Assembly (NCBI GenBank): GCA_035409945.1
Contig: DAONQC010000002.1
Coordinates: 186,001-250,000 of the forward strand
Length of the DNA stretch: 64,000 bases
Source of the DNA: MWEH01 sp035409945
Lineage (GTDB): Bacteria > Bacillota > Clostridia > Christensenellales > DTU072
Direction: 5' to 3'
The notes below the pieces were generated by a model, which was not told the DNA's origin, did not search any database, and saw nothing but the letters and a program-made list of their open reading frames with translations. Positions 1-9,569 of this stretch are shown here, in pieces. Made by a program: the position numbers and the translations under genes. Every line of letters begins with the position of its first letter. The first letter of the stretch is position 1.

Positions 1-149
1 TTCTTTTCGTAGGATGTTTATTTGTTGTTTCAACCAAAGCTTACTCTAAGTTAGTAAGCTGCTGGTATTTTCTCTGTTACTTTGTTTTTGAATCCTTTTT
101 TTCGTAGGATATTTATTATTATTTCAACCAAAGCTTATTCTAAGTTAGT
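1..149. repeat. Direct repeat of the DUF3021 3' end
   Basis: About 50 bases at 8-56 and 105-149 are near copies. Both contain the stretch CAACCAAAGCTTA-TCTAAGTTAGT. On the minus strand the distal copy reads LTNLE then TAA at 41-43, matching the end of the DUF3021 gene (STNLE, TAA). It is a partial 3'-end duplication cut off by the window edge. Confidence 0.75.
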
Positions 150-623
150 TGAATCATTATCTCCATTTATTCTTTTTTTGTATTCCTCTAATTCCTCGTT
201 CATCTTCTTGATTTCTGCTTTCCAAATTAAATACATGATTAACCAAATTAATGCATAAGCTACCACTCCAATTGCGATCATAATTACACAGTTTACGAAT
301 TTAAATTCAATCCACTTCAATACTGCTGATATGATTACAAGCACTGTTAACACAGGTATTGCATGCACAACCGTTGCCTTTAATAAACTCCACGAATCAA
401 TATCAAAAACACACGTTCCCGCAATACACACTATACCAAAGATCCCAGAAAGTATTGTTTGTAAAGTTATGGCGAGTGGCATCCCCATAGCATCAATTAA
501 GCTATTAAACACTACTTTTACACCTTCACCATAAGCTACGCTAAATATTAGCGTAATTACATTACCTAAAATTGCGCCGATAATAAAGCCGATTATTGTT
601 CTTATAATTAACTTAGCTTTCAT
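135..623 (-). CDS. DUF3021 family membrane protein
   Basis: A 162-residue protein with four predicted membrane helices (about residues 5-30, 48-70, 80-102 and 110-135) and a charged cytoplasmic tail. Size, topology and position directly after a LytTR regulator match the DUF3021 family. Its ATG overlaps the TAA of the upstream lytTR gene by one base, so the two are translationally coupled. In this family the membrane protein is thought to modulate its partner regulator, but the signal sensed is unknown. The last four codons (TNLE) and the stop recur at 41-54 downstream. Confidence 0.8.
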   Translation of the reverse strand: MKAKLIIRTIIGFIIGAILGNVITLIFSVAYGEGVKVVFNSLIDAMGMPLAITLQTILSGIFGIVCIAGTCVFDIDSWSLLKATVVHAIPVLTVLVIISAVLKWIEFKFVNCVIMIAIGVVAYALIWLIMYLIWKAEIKKMNEELEEYKKRINGDNDSTNLE

Positions 624-1081
624 TATGCGGACCTTCCTTTTCTTAATATCTCTCTGATTTTTACAGAGTATCGCCTTGATGTGTAGGACTTAATACCATT
701 TTCCATCTCAATTCTTATTATTCCACCACCTTCAAAACTCCACTTCTTTACATACTTTAGATTAACTATTTCGGACTGTGAAATTTTGACAAACCATACT
801 GGATCGAGCTTTTCCTCAATTTGGTATAGAGGCTCATTTAATACAAACTCACCATTAGTTGTTTTTACCGATAAAAACCTACCATCTTTAGAAATCAAAA
901 TGATATCGTTTATATCTATTAGTTCTTCATCTGAAAGGACATTGCAAGAGATGACATCATTTTTAGGCTCACCCAAACGCTCGAGTATTTCATTGACCTC
1001 GTCGTTTTGCTCTTTTGCCTTAATAATGACTTCAGTTTCTTTGATAGTTTCATCAAAAATGAACTTCAACTTAAATGCCAC
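623..1081 (-). CDS. LytTR-domain DNA-binding regulator
   Basis: A 152-residue protein with a C-terminal LytTR DNA-binding domain (about residues 50-148). Typical features are the strand near IILISKDGRFLSVKT, the WFVKISQSEIVNLKYVKKW stretch and a basic end (YSVKIREILRKGR). There is no receiver domain, so it belongs to the stand-alone LytTR type that pairs with DUF3021. The start is GTG, chosen because AGGGAG lies 8 bases upstream. It probably regulates its own two-gene operon. A possible promoter lies at 1161-1189. Confidence 0.85.
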   Translation of the reverse strand: MAFKLKFIFDETIKETEVIIKAKEQNDEVNEILERLGEPKNDVISCNVLSDEELIDINDIILISKDGRFLSVKTTNGEFVLNEPLYQIEEKLDPVWFVKISQSEIVNLKYVKKWSFEGGGIIRIEMENGIKSYTSRRYSVKIREILRKGRSA

Positions 1082-1160
1082 TTACAAATCTCCCTACATT
1101 AATAACTTTAATACCGTTTTTGGATGATTAAAATCTAGCTTACATAAGTATTTAGATTTT

Positions 1161-1189
1161 ATCATATTTTTACGATAATTTGAATGTAA
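1161..1189 (-). promoter_or_regulatory. Candidate promoter of lytTR-DUF3021
   Basis: Minus strand TTACAT (1184-1189), 17-base spacer, TATGAT (1161-1166), about 80 bases upstream of the lytTR start. The match is moderate and based on position and spacing only. Confidence 0.45.
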
Positions 1190-1216
1190 AAAAGATTTTT
1201 GTAGTTTTTACGAGTA

Positions 1217-1325
1217 CTATCAGAAGTTGCACTTGCCCTATAACGTTCGAGGAGCTATCCACTGTTGCGATTACCCTGTAACGCTCGAGGGGCTATCTAC
1301 TGTTGCACTTGCTATGACAACTAAC
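1217..1325. repeat. Intergenic repeat element, three 38-base units (copy A)
   Basis: Units begin at 1217, 1255 and 1293. Each starts CTATC, passes through GTTGCACTTGCCCT or similar, and the first two end in AACGYTCGAGGRG. A very similar three-unit element with the same left boundary (GAGTACTATCA) lies at 38535-38650. Related sequence occurs at 8247, 17700-17975 and 23155-23290. The rest of this 490-base gap (1082-1574) holds only the candidate promoter and an inverted repeat at 1507-1540. Confidence 0.75.
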
Positions 1326-1506
1326 ATTTTAACTACTCTTAGGTTTGTAACTGGCAAGAATTACATTAACTGTATAAGACTCCATTACATTTTTAATGCT
1401 TTATCTCTCCTCCTCTCTAGTTATACCTCCACTGTTATTATTGCTATTTGTTTTTAACACTATGTATATCCTAACAAAAGTGTTAAATGCTGATTTGGTT
1501 ACACTC

Positions 1507-1540
1507 GGCAAGTGAAATCTTTATTAAAATCCACTTGCCA
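1507..1540. repeat. Inverted repeat downstream of the 1011-aa lipoprotein gene
   Basis: GGCAAGTG and CACTTGCC form an 8-base-pair stem around a loop of about 18 bases. It lies 35 bases past the stop of the gene ending at 1575, where a terminator is expected. No T-run follows on the minus strand, so intrinsic termination is uncertain. Confidence 0.45.
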
Positions 1541-1574
1541 AGATTAACACTTTATTATTAAACCAACTTTCCTC

Positions 1575-4500
1575 CTACCCAGTAACAATTGGATTTTCTG
1601 CATTTGGCCAGCATTCTTTAGCTGTCCAAAGCTTAGGCACTCCATTTTTATAATGCCAATATCCATACATTGTCCCAAGCCCAGCTTGGCCTTTGCTAGG
1701 TGGATAATCATCTGGGGTGAAAATCCCGCCAGCTTCGCACCTATAATGGTAATATACTTTACCTACCTTTACATTTGAAGGAAGAAAACCTTCATCATAT
1801 CTATCTTTTCCTGTTACATCATAGTCAACATAGACACAAAAGTATTTGTTAGCATCTTCAGTCCCTAGTAAACCACAATCAAAATAAAACGAACGCATTG
1901 CATAGGTGCAGTCTCTTGGAACAAACGCTGACATTACACAACTTTCATCATGGTTTACATGGACCACGTGATCACTCCTATGCGAACGAACTCCCGAACA
2001 GCCTGCAAACGCCCAGTCCCTAATTTCTTTGATGTTATCAGGAATAATTAAGGCTTTATTACGACTAAAGTGTTTAGAGCCTGTAAACGCATATGCTTCA
2101 ATAATTGTTATATAACTATCAGTTGGTATTGCACCAGAACCATTACACCCTGCTACAATCATGCCCGCTTCTTTATCAATAATCATTTCGCTTGTTGACT
2201 TATATTTATCATTTGGAGTATCCATTTCCAAATTTGTAAGACGGTCGCAGTAGTTAACTATTCCATATCCTATTTGTGTTACACTGCCTGGTATGCTTAA
2301 CGCTCCTAACATTTCACAGTTAAGAAATGCAAAATCACCAATAGAGCGTAATCTAGGGCCAATATTAGCAAACTCGACATAAAGAAGATTAATACATTTC
2401 TCGAATGCTTTTTCATCTATTGTTTCCAAAGTTACTGGAAAGTTTATAGATGGAAGCGATGTACATTCTTTAAACGCATATTGACCTATATGTTTTACAT
2501 TACTATCAAGTAGATCTATATTTCGTAGTGCTGTGGCACCTCTAAAACAACCATTACTTATACTCGTGACGCCCTTTCCTACAACAAAGTTTTTTAATCT
2601 GGTACAGTCGCAAAAGATATAGCCCCAGAGCTTGTTTACGCTGTCAGGAAGGATGATTGATGTTAAACTTGTGCACTCAGAAAATGCACTAATTCCTATT
2701 GACTCCAATGTATCTGGTAAGTTAACAGATAATAAGTTTGTACACCTACGAAAAGCGTCCCTTTTAATTGTATTAATCGGTGCAGGTATATCTACCTTAC
2801 GTAAAGCTGTACAATCTTCAAACATTCCTTCTCCAATACTTGTCATGTTTTTCCCAAAATGAATCGTATGCAAGCTTGTACACCCTCTAAACGTATACCT
2901 ACCAATTATATTGCGTAAGTTGTTTCCAAGATATACAGTTTGTATCACTTTATTATTTTCGAAAATCCCTTCTATGTTTACCTGGTATCCATTTTCAACT
3001 CTTACTGAAGCAAAATCCTGCACTATATTACCTTCAAGCCATGCTGGGATATAAAACTCAGAGAAGAAATCTCCAGCATATCCATCAATCCTTATAGTTG
3101 GAAGACCCGTCCCCTGGGTAGTTGGACAATAAGAGAATCTAGGACACTCAGCATATCTTTCATCTTTAGATATACAACCATAAGTAGCTACAAACTCCCG
3201 CTCTACCATTTTTCTATGTGACTGGGCCCCATCCAAGCTCCAGCGCTCGCACTGGTACCAGTCTTTAAATTCGTAGGTATATCCCTCATCATCTGGTATA
3301 GTTGGAGCTGGTCCATCATATTCAATATCGTCAGGTATCACATATCTTTCGTAACCACTCTCTGACACTTCTAATTCCTTTTTCCGTCTTTCAGTTTTAA
3401 TTAACTCTGGACCTGTAGACCAGTTGTACCAAGAAACATCGTAAGCCTCTACATATTTAGCTGTAAACTCCATATCTTTTACGAGTCTATCTGGTACTGG
3501 CTCCCAGGTATCAAATACATATTTGTAGTTCCATCTTTTGTCATCTAGTTTTTTAAGCTCCGGCCCCCTGTATTGCGGCGTGGAGCCTGCTTCTACCTCT
3601 TCAGTGTATAGTACTGTGCGCCAACTGTTAGTGTTATAGTTAAACTCAGCAGTATCTATCCAAGTGACCGTGTATTTCCTCTTTATACCAGCAAACGATG
3701 CTATGTATGTTACGTCGCAGGTTACTTGCGTTACCGATGGAGACCACCCCATAAACATATAATCATATATCTCATTACTTTCTTTCATAGGAGCTGGACC
3801 TGTATATTGTGGTAGCGCACCATAAAGAATGTTCGTGTCAACTGCTAGTACTTTCCCATCCCAGTTTTTCCAAGTAACTGTATAAAACTTATCTACCTTT
3901 TGAAAGTCTGCAGTATATATTGCATCTTTTGTTGCAGCTACTACCTCTGGTGTCCAACCTCTAAATGCATATGCAAAAACATCATCACTTCCTCTTGTAG
4001 GTATTTCGCCTTTATATTCAGGGATAGTGCCTTTTTCAACTAGAGGATCTACTTGTAGAATAGTGCCATCATAGTTTTCCCAAACGATTGTGAAGCAGTT
4101 AGATTTTTCAAACTTTTTATATTCTGCTGTATATGTTGCGTCTTCAGTTGCCTCTACAATCTCTGGCGTCCATTCCCTAAACTTATATGAATAGGTTTCA
4201 TCATCAGGTCTTTTGGGTTCCTCACCTATATATTCTGGTGTCGTTCCTTTTTCCACACCCTTATCTACTTTAATAATGGAATCATCATAGTTTTTCCAAG
4301 TTATGTTGCAATATTGTTTTTTATCTAGCCTATTAAACTTTGCAACATATACTGTAGCTTCGGTTGCTTCTACAACTTCTGTACTCCAACCTGCAAATAC
4401 ATATATGTAGTTTTCATCATCAGCTTTCTCAGGTGTTGCACCAAGATACTGAGGTACGGTTCCACCTTCAACCTTTTCGTCTATTTGTAATACCGAACCA

Positions 4501-4610
4501 TTTTCATCTACCCACGCAATTTTATATGTGTCCTTATCGCAAGCAGTGAGGGTTAGTATCGTCGTTACGACAATAGCAATTACTATGAGTATTAATATTA
4601 ATTTTTTCAT
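1575..4610 (-). CDS. BspA-like lipoprotein with six InlB-type modules and leucine-rich repeats
   Basis: A 1011-residue exported lipoprotein with a hydrophobic signal peptide and lipobox LTAC (Cys24). Six modules of about 65-90 residues follow (to about residue 480), each in the style TVTWKNYDG...GTTPEY...FREWTPE. These are InlB/Listeria-Bacteroides-type beta modules. Next come BspA/Treponema-type leucine-rich repeats (about 560-900), with units such as IPDSVNKLWGYIFCDCTRLK. A tail with WHYKNGVPKLW closes the protein. The ATG has AGAGGTAA upstream. It is probably a surface adhesin or binding protein; the ligand is unknown. It shares architecture with the next gene upstream and is likely its paralogue. 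Confidence 0.85.
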   Translation of the reverse strand: MKKLILILIVIAIVVTTILTLTACDKDTYKIAWVDENGSVLQIDEKVEGGTVPQYLGATPEKADDENYIYVFAGWSTEVVEATEATVYVAKFNRLDKKQYCNITWKNYDDSIIKVDKGVEKGTTPEYIGEEPKRPDDETYSYKFREWTPEIVEATEDATYTAEYKKFEKSNCFTIVWENYDGTILQVDPLVEKGTIPEYKGEIPTRGSDDVFAYAFRGWTPEVVAATKDAIYTADFQKVDKFYTVTWKNWDGKVLAVDTNILYGALPQYTGPAPMKESNEIYDYMFMGWSPSVTQVTCDVTYIASFAGIKRKYTVTWIDTAEFNYNTNSWRTVLYTEEVEAGSTPQYRGPELKKLDDKRWNYKYVFDTWEPVPDRLVKDMEFTAKYVEAYDVSWYNWSTGPELIKTERRKKELEVSESGYERYVIPDDIEYDGPAPTIPDDEGYTYEFKDWYQCERWSLDGAQSHRKMVEREFVATYGCISKDERYAECPRFSYCPTTQGTGLPTIRIDGYAGDFFSEFYIPAWLEGNIVQDFASVRVENGYQVNIEGIFENNKVIQTVYLGNNLRNIIGRYTFRGCTSLHTIHFGKNMTSIGEGMFEDCTALRKVDIPAPINTIKRDAFRRCTNLLSVNLPDTLESIGISAFSECTSLTSIILPDSVNKLWGYIFCDCTRLKNFVVGKGVTSISNGCFRGATALRNIDLLDSNVKHIGQYAFKECTSLPSINFPVTLETIDEKAFEKCINLLYVEFANIGPRLRSIGDFAFLNCEMLGALSIPGSVTQIGYGIVNYCDRLTNLEMDTPNDKYKSTSEMIIDKEAGMIVAGCNGSGAIPTDSYITIIEAYAFTGSKHFSRNKALIIPDNIKEIRDWAFAGCSGVRSHRSDHVVHVNHDESCVMSAFVPRDCTYAMRSFYFDCGLLGTEDANKYFCVYVDYDVTGKDRYDEGFLPSNVKVGKVYYHYRCEAGGIFTPDDYPPSKGQAGLGTMYGYWHYKNGVPKLWTAKECWPNAENPIVTG

Positions 4611-4748
4611 TGTATTACCTCTACTATCTTTTATATTTCAATATGATTTACATATTGCATCTTCTTTGACTAAATCTTTACTGACTATACACTTTATAAT
4701 TTAGTAATAACTGTTTTGCTTAGTACGCCAGGCTCTTGGTCTAAGTTT

Positions 4749-7262
4749 TTATCGCCAAACAGTTGGGGTATCTTCAACATAGTGCCAGTGAGAGCCGTCA
4801 ATATTTGATTCTTCGCTGTACCAATAAGCTTGTTTACCAGAATCCCAGTCATCCTTCCAACCAAACGGTTTTTCCGTTGCCTTACAGTATATTTGTATAT
4901 AGTTACAGTTGCGGAAGGCCGAAAGGAGATGCCTTACGCTATCTGGTATCACTATTGATGCTAGCTCAGTACATCCTTGGAATGCAGAACCACCTATTGA
5001 TTCAACACCATCTGATAATGTAATTGTTGTTAAGGCAGTACAACCCCTAAATGCTCCGTCATCTATCATAATAACGCTACCCGGTATCGTAATTGATTCT
5101 AATGCGTCACAATTCATGAATGCATTCTCCTCGATATATGTTACTGAGTCGGCTATTGAAACTGTGGCGAGTTTTTCACAACCCCAAAATATTCCTTCAG
5201 GGATATATTTAACACCGTTTTCTATTGTAACTGTTGTAAGAAGAGAGCAATATGTGAATAGGTTACTTCCTAAATTCTTCACACTCCCTGGCATTGTTAC
5301 ACTCTCTATACTACATTGATAGAACGCACTATCTTCCAAAGTAGTAACAGTACTAGGAATTGTAATGTTAGAAATGTTAGCAAATGAAAATGCATACTTT
5401 CCTATAGTAGTAACTCCGCTTGGTATGGAAGAACCTTTAGCCCCTGCTACTAATTTATTGCTTTCTTTTTCTATTATCGCATTGCAGTTTTCACGAGAAT
5501 CATATACCGCATTCCCTTCATCAACGGTAACAGTTGCCAGATCTCTACAACTTGCAAATATCTGACTACCTACATATACAACATTTTTAGGAATTGTAAC
5601 GGTCGTCAGTGCTCTGCAACTAGACAGTGCACCTTCCCCAATATGAGTTAAGCTATCTGGGAATGTAACAGCTGTAAGTTTACTGCAGCCAGAAAAAGCT
5701 GAGTCGGCTATAACTTTACAACCTTCTTTTACATTAACTGTTGTCACATTTGAGTTTGCCGGAGACATAAATACCAAGTAGTTATTATCAGCATTACCTA
5801 AATATTTATTACCAGCTTCATCTGTGTAATAATTTACATTGTTAGAAAAACTAAATGCATACGCATCTACTGAAGTAATGCTATCTGGAAGATTTACTGT
5901 CTGAAGTGCAGGACAGAAAGAAAAAGTGTCATTTGGTATAGAATTAACTCCACTTGGAATGTTAATTGTAGTAATCTTACCGCAACGGTAAAATGCCTCT
6001 TTTTTAATGGTATTTAATCCACTGCCAAGAGTGACTGTTTCCAGTGCACTACATCCATCAAAAGCTCTATTTCCAATTGATGTAACACTATCTGTAATAG
6101 TTACCTCTGACAAACTGCTACATCCATCAAAAACACTATCACCAATATATTTAAGAGCATTTCCTAAGGTAATTGTTGTTAGAGCGGTATTATCCATAAA
6201 AACACTATTTGCCAATACCTTGCAGTTATCATTTACTGTAAAATCGGTTAGCGTCTCATCAATAACACCTACTAATACCACATACTGATTTTCTGTATTA
6301 CCTAGGTATTTTCCATTATTTTCAGCTGTGTATGTTAAAGATAAGCATCCATCAAAAGCAACTCTACCAATTGTTTTTATACTATCTGGTATTGATATGC
6401 TCGTTAAACCAGTACAACCTCCAAAGGCGCCAGAACCAATACTTTTAACATTATTTGGAAGAGTTATTGCTGTTAAAGCTTCACAGCCTTGAAATGCTGA
6501 ACTGGAAATTGTTTCTAATCCATTTCCAAATGTAATAGAGGAAAGATTAGTGCAGTCTTGGAAGGCATATGGGCCAATAGAAACCAAACTGTTAGGAAGA
6601 GTGATGGATGTTATAGCAGTATAAGCAAATGCATGCCAATCCATAGATTCCACACCTTCTTTTATGGTAACTGATTTTAAATTTTCACATCTTCTGAAGA
6701 TATCTTCGCCAATTACCTTTACACTACCAGGGATGGTGACTGATTCTAAAACCCTATTCCCTTCAAATGCCCATTTTTCCAACTTAGTTACTGGCTTGTT
6801 GTTATACTTAGAAGGAATTACAACAGTTTTGTCATTGCCAACATAAGCTTTAATGAAGTAACTATCTCCTTCATCAACAAACACAAAATCAGTAGCACTT
6901 GTTTCAGGCTCATCTGGATTGTCTGGATCGTCAGGGTTATCGGGATTGTCAGGATTGTCTGGGCTATCAGGGTCGCCTGCCTCTCCTTTAGGAATGCTGT
7001 CAAATGTCGCTACATATGTTTGATCTCCTGTTACCTCTGATATTGTTGGAGACCAGCCACTAAATGAATAATCATTTACATCGTCTGACGGTTTTGTAGG
7101 TTGTTCACCATTGTATTCTGGAATTGTTCCTTTTTTGACTTTTTCATCAGTTTCTAAAACAGTTCCGTCATAATTTTCCCAAGTGACTGTGAATTTTTTA
7201 CACCCAGCAAGACAAATTACTGCTATTAGTATCACAGCTATTAACAAAACTACTTTTTTCAT
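4749..7262 (-). CDS. BspA-like leucine-rich-repeat lipoprotein
   Basis: An 837-residue lipoprotein. The frame is open to 7310, but the ATG at 7262 is preferred because it has GCGAGGTG 4 bases upstream and begins a clean signal peptide with lipobox LAGC (Cys21). One InlB-type module (about 22-93) is followed by a Pro/Asp-rich linker of repeated NPD units (about 98-122). About 25 BspA-type leucine-rich repeats then run to near residue 800. The tail WHYVEDTPTVW resembles that of the neighbouring 1011-aa protein. It is probably a surface-exposed binding protein. The two genes are 138 bases apart and may be co-transcribed. Confidence 0.85.
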   Translation of the reverse strand: MKKVVLLIAVILIAVICLAGCKKFTVTWENYDGTVLETDEKVKKGTIPEYNGEQPTKPSDDVNDYSFSGWSPTISEVTGDQTYVATFDSIPKGEAGDPDSPDNPDNPDNPDDPDNPDEPETSATDFVFVDEGDSYFIKAYVGNDKTVVIPSKYNNKPVTKLEKWAFEGNRVLESVTIPGSVKVIGEDIFRRCENLKSVTIKEGVESMDWHAFAYTAITSITLPNSLVSIGPYAFQDCTNLSSITFGNGLETISSSAFQGCEALTAITLPNNVKSIGSGAFGGCTGLTSISIPDSIKTIGRVAFDGCLSLTYTAENNGKYLGNTENQYVVLVGVIDETLTDFTVNDNCKVLANSVFMDNTALTTITLGNALKYIGDSVFDGCSSLSEVTITDSVTSIGNRAFDGCSALETVTLGSGLNTIKKEAFYRCGKITTINIPSGVNSIPNDTFSFCPALQTVNLPDSITSVDAYAFSFSNNVNYYTDEAGNKYLGNADNNYLVFMSPANSNVTTVNVKEGCKVIADSAFSGCSKLTAVTFPDSLTHIGEGALSSCRALTTVTIPKNVVYVGSQIFASCRDLATVTVDEGNAVYDSRENCNAIIEKESNKLVAGAKGSSIPSGVTTIGKYAFSFANISNITIPSTVTTLEDSAFYQCSIESVTMPGSVKNLGSNLFTYCSLLTTVTIENGVKYIPEGIFWGCEKLATVSIADSVTYIEENAFMNCDALESITIPGSVIMIDDGAFRGCTALTTITLSDGVESIGGSAFQGCTELASIVIPDSVRHLLSAFRNCNYIQIYCKATEKPFGWKDDWDSGKQAYWYSEESNIDGSHWHYVEDTPTVWR

Positions 7263-7752
7263 ATCACACCTCGCTAACTTTTTTAAAATAATAAATCGTA
7301 GGTTGAACACCCACTCCTTGTTATAAATTTATTACCTTATGCCCCCATTATCCTAATTAACTCCAGATAATTCAATGCAAAAGGCGCATTCGGTTAAATC
7401 CTGTCGCATTCGGTCAATATTTTTAACATTTAAATGGTAAATATACTAGATTCTACATATATGTAATAGTTTTTGCGTAATAAAAGATTGGTATTTCCTT
7501 CAACCTTACGATTTGAAATATTCCTATATCTTAAGATGAGCAGCCTGTATGTATATGATAGGTTTTGAGTTTCTTGAAAGATTATAGTCTTATGCTTTGG
7601 TCAATGCCTGATATTTAAGTAAGATAAGTATTGTTATATGACTCTATACGCGCGCGATGTATTGTATAAAAAGGCTAAAGACCACCTAAGCTCAATGTTT
7701 ATAATTCAGGATATGTGCAGATCTGAACATAAATGTGATATGTTTTTTGCAT

Positions 7753-7781
7753 AAAAAAAGACTAGAGTTGTCTCTAATCTT
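7753..7781 (-). terminator. Duplicate copy of the acpP terminator
   Basis: Minus strand AAGATTAGAG, loop ACAA, CTCTAGTCTT, then a T-run. It nearly repeats the hairpin 118 bases upstream, including the following ATGCA. Nothing credible is encoded between the two. Confidence 0.7.
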
Positions 7782-7870
7782 ATCCTTCGGTACGTATGCA
7801 TATCGAATTCGATTCGTGCCTATATTTGCTTTGTGCATATCTATTCTGAACAAAACGTGCATGAGTGCAT

Positions 7871-7899
7871 AAAAAAAGACTAGAGTTTCCCCTAATCTT
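7871..7899 (-). terminator. Terminator of acpP
   Basis: Minus strand AAGATTAGGG, GAAA tetraloop, CTCTAGTCTT, then seven T residues. It starts 31 bases after the acpP stop codon. Confidence 0.85.
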
Positions 7900-7929
7900 T
7901 AAGTTGGTTATTATTTATAGCTATATAGC

Positions 7930-8154
7930 TTATTTTACCTTCTCTAGATATTTTACTATGTCACCCACTGTCTTCCAGGTATTGATTTCATCATCTGAAA
8001 ATTCAACGTTAAAATCATCCTCTAACGCTATAAGCATTTGTACTATATCTAAACTATCTGCCTTTAAGTCTTCGGTAAATCTAGACTCCATTTTAATTTT
8101 TGATTCATCTATGCCTAAAAGTGCGGCTATCTTTTTTCTTACTTGCTCAAACAT
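7930..8154 (-). CDS. acpP: Acyl carrier protein
   Basis: A 74-residue acidic protein with the acyl carrier signature ADSLDIV. Ser34 is the expected 4'-phosphopantetheine attachment site. Length and the four-helix pattern fit AcpP. It carries growing acyl chains in fatty-acid synthesis or a related pathway in the cytoplasm. The ATG is preceded by GGGAGG at good spacing. It stands alone between its own promoter (8199-8227) and terminator (7871-7899), not inside a fab cluster, so it could be a second, specialised carrier. Confidence 0.93.
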   Translation of the reverse strand: MFEQVRKKIAALLGIDESKIKMESRFTEDLKADSLDIVQMLIALEDDFNVEFSDDEINTWKTVGDIVKYLEKVK

Positions 8155-8165
8155 AATTCCTCCCT

Positions 8166-8181
8166 TGACCGTAAGCGGTCA
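8166..8181. promoter_or_regulatory. Perfect inverted repeat in the acpP leader
   Basis: TGACCG-TAAG-CGGTCA lies between the candidate -10 and the Shine-Dalgarno of acpP. It could be an operator or a short leader hairpin; the binding factor is unknown. Confidence 0.5.
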
Positions 8182-8198
8182 CGTTCATTATATTTTTT

Positions 8199-8227
8199 AT
8201 ATTATATGATTCATACCTTTTTGTCAA
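8199..8227 (-). promoter_or_regulatory. Promoter of acpP
   Basis: Minus strand TTGACA (8222-8227), 17-base spacer, TAATAT (8199-8204). The -35 is perfect and the element lies about 45 bases upstream of the start codon. Confidence 0.7.
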
Positions 8228-8583
8228 AAGATATAGGGTTATTATCCAAAGTTACACTTACCTTGTAATATTGAGGGATTACAAACAGACCTGCTGGGCG
8301 AGGCAATTAACACCTTGTGATATTTGAACTCTACTTATTATAGAAAACCTACGCCAATTAGCGTTTTAGAACCTAGCGACCTTTTGCCTACTATAACTAC
8401 TAGTATTGCTTTTTTGTGTGACAAATGGAGTGCCTACATCTTTATTTGCTATGAAAGTCGCTCCACATTGATTTTCGTGGGGCTTTTGAAAGCTTAGTTT
8501 GATGGGACAAATACTATGATTATATACACAAAAAGCAGTCGGTAATGAGCCGACTGCTATTAGCTTTACTATTTTGTGAACAA
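8228..8583. other. Gene-free stretch upstream of acpP
   Basis: Contains a partial copy of the intergenic repeat family around 8247-8285 (TATCCAAAGTTACACTTACC) and, at its right end, the terminator of the next operon (8530-8559). No gene is seen. Confidence 0.55.
8530..8559 (-). terminator. Terminator of the eight-gene envelope operon
   Basis: Minus strand AGCAGTCGG, loop CTCATTA, CCGACTGCT, then TTTT. It lies 25 bases past the last gene of the operon. Confidence 0.85.
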
Positions 8584-9558
8584 TTAGTCTTCTATAATAT
8601 AGGTCTTCTTAGAAGGATCGTCTTTTTCAATTGCATACGCATTCTTCTTAGCAAATAATGGTACAAATAGCATCACTATTGATATTATAAGTGCGGAGAA
8701 CAATCCCCAACCCCAGGAAATCGTTGCCTTTAAAGTACCAATTGAGAAGAATTTCGCGGTGTTTTCAGCTCTTAGTGGTTGTTCAACTTCTGCATTTGAC
8801 ATCAGTAGTAACAGCACTGCGGCTATAATAATTAGTAATATGTTAACAAGTGTTAACCAACTAAATCCTCTTGGTGTTTTCTTGGTAGCGAATTTAACCA
8901 AATATTTAATGAGAAGCACTAAAAATATTACAGCTATTATTGCGATTAGGAAGGGGAATACGCTTACAAGTGCTTTATTTACATCTTGATTGCGAATAAT
9001 ATACTTTCCGTAATCACCACCTGAATCTGCGCCGAACACATCTGCAATCGATTTTATACCATCTATACCACTCATCTTAAAACTTTCTCTCATGTCATTT
9101 GCTTGAAATACAGCTACAGACATTAAAAGTAATAATAGAATGGCTACAATTGCAAGTATAATTGCTGCAGCACTAACTCCTCTATATGGCTTTTTGTAGT
9201 ATACAGGAGACTTAGGTGCCCCTTGTGGTTCTACTGGCCTTGAATAAGGATCATATTGTAACATCGGCTGATTCTGTGAAGTGTAAGGTACTAGCGCTAT
9301 AGGTTGTACTATCGCCGGCATTTGTACTATTGACGAAGGTGCAGGAACTGCATTATTTGCATTGCTTGCAACTTTAGCTAGTTCTACAGATTCCCCAACT
9401 TGATAAATAGCTCCATCCGGGCCTACTACTGGAGTTTTTGATGGAATCGGCGGAAGGGAAAAGCCCAAAGACCTTTCATCCACTGCAACCCATCTACCAC
9501 TCTCCACTGGCTGGCTGGGTGCTACCATGTTTTGGTTTGCAATTTTTCTGTTTTCCAT
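8584..9558 (-). CDS. Membrane protein with N-terminal VPY motif, four helices
   Basis: A 324-residue protein of unknown function. The N-terminal 125 residues are proline-rich and probably cytoplasmic. They contain the operon's shared peptide at about 77-100 (core VQPIALVPYTSQNQP). Four predicted membrane helices follow near 130-152, 200-222, 236-255 and 283-304. The charged tail contains KKNAYAIEKDDPSKK. It is the last gene of the operon, 11 bases after the 117-aa gene. No enzyme motif is visible. The shared peptide suggests a common partner or location for these proteins, which is inference. Confidence 0.75.
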   Translation of the reverse strand: MENRKIANQNMVAPSQPVESGRWVAVDERSLGFSLPPIPSKTPVVGPDGAIYQVGESVELAKVASNANNAVPAPSSIVQMPAIVQPIALVPYTSQNQPMLQYDPYSRPVEPQGAPKSPVYYKKPYRGVSAAAIILAIVAILLLLLMSVAVFQANDMRESFKMSGIDGIKSIADVFGADSGGDYGKYIIRNQDVNKALVSVFPFLIAIIAVIFLVLLIKYLVKFATKKTPRGFSWLTLVNILLIIIAAVLLLLMSNAEVEQPLRAENTAKFFSIGTLKATISWGWGLFSALIISIVMLFVPLFAKKNAYAIEKDDPSKKTYIIED

Positions 9559-9569
9559 ATCTGACCTCT

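Larger units (their letters stand above)
7263..7929. other. Gene-free stretch with duplicated terminators and a CGCGCGCG box
   Basis: No credible gene. It holds an alternating CGCGCGCG run at 7649-7656, a repeated CGCATTCGGT at 7387 and 7408, and two near-identical hairpins at 7753-7781 and 7871-7899. A TATAAT (minus strand, 7581-7586) lies between the CG run and the lipoprotein gene, but no good -35 is seen. Confidence 0.6.

Noticed and set aside
1227..1457. 76-codon plus-strand frame
   Set aside because: It runs through the 38-base repeat element, has no ribosome binding site and no protein-like composition.
4701..4748. 3'-end remnant of the 837-aa lipoprotein gene
   Set aside because: After the stop, the same frame reads KLRPRAWRTKQNSYY then stop, faintly like PTVWR. 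The match is too short to count as a copy.
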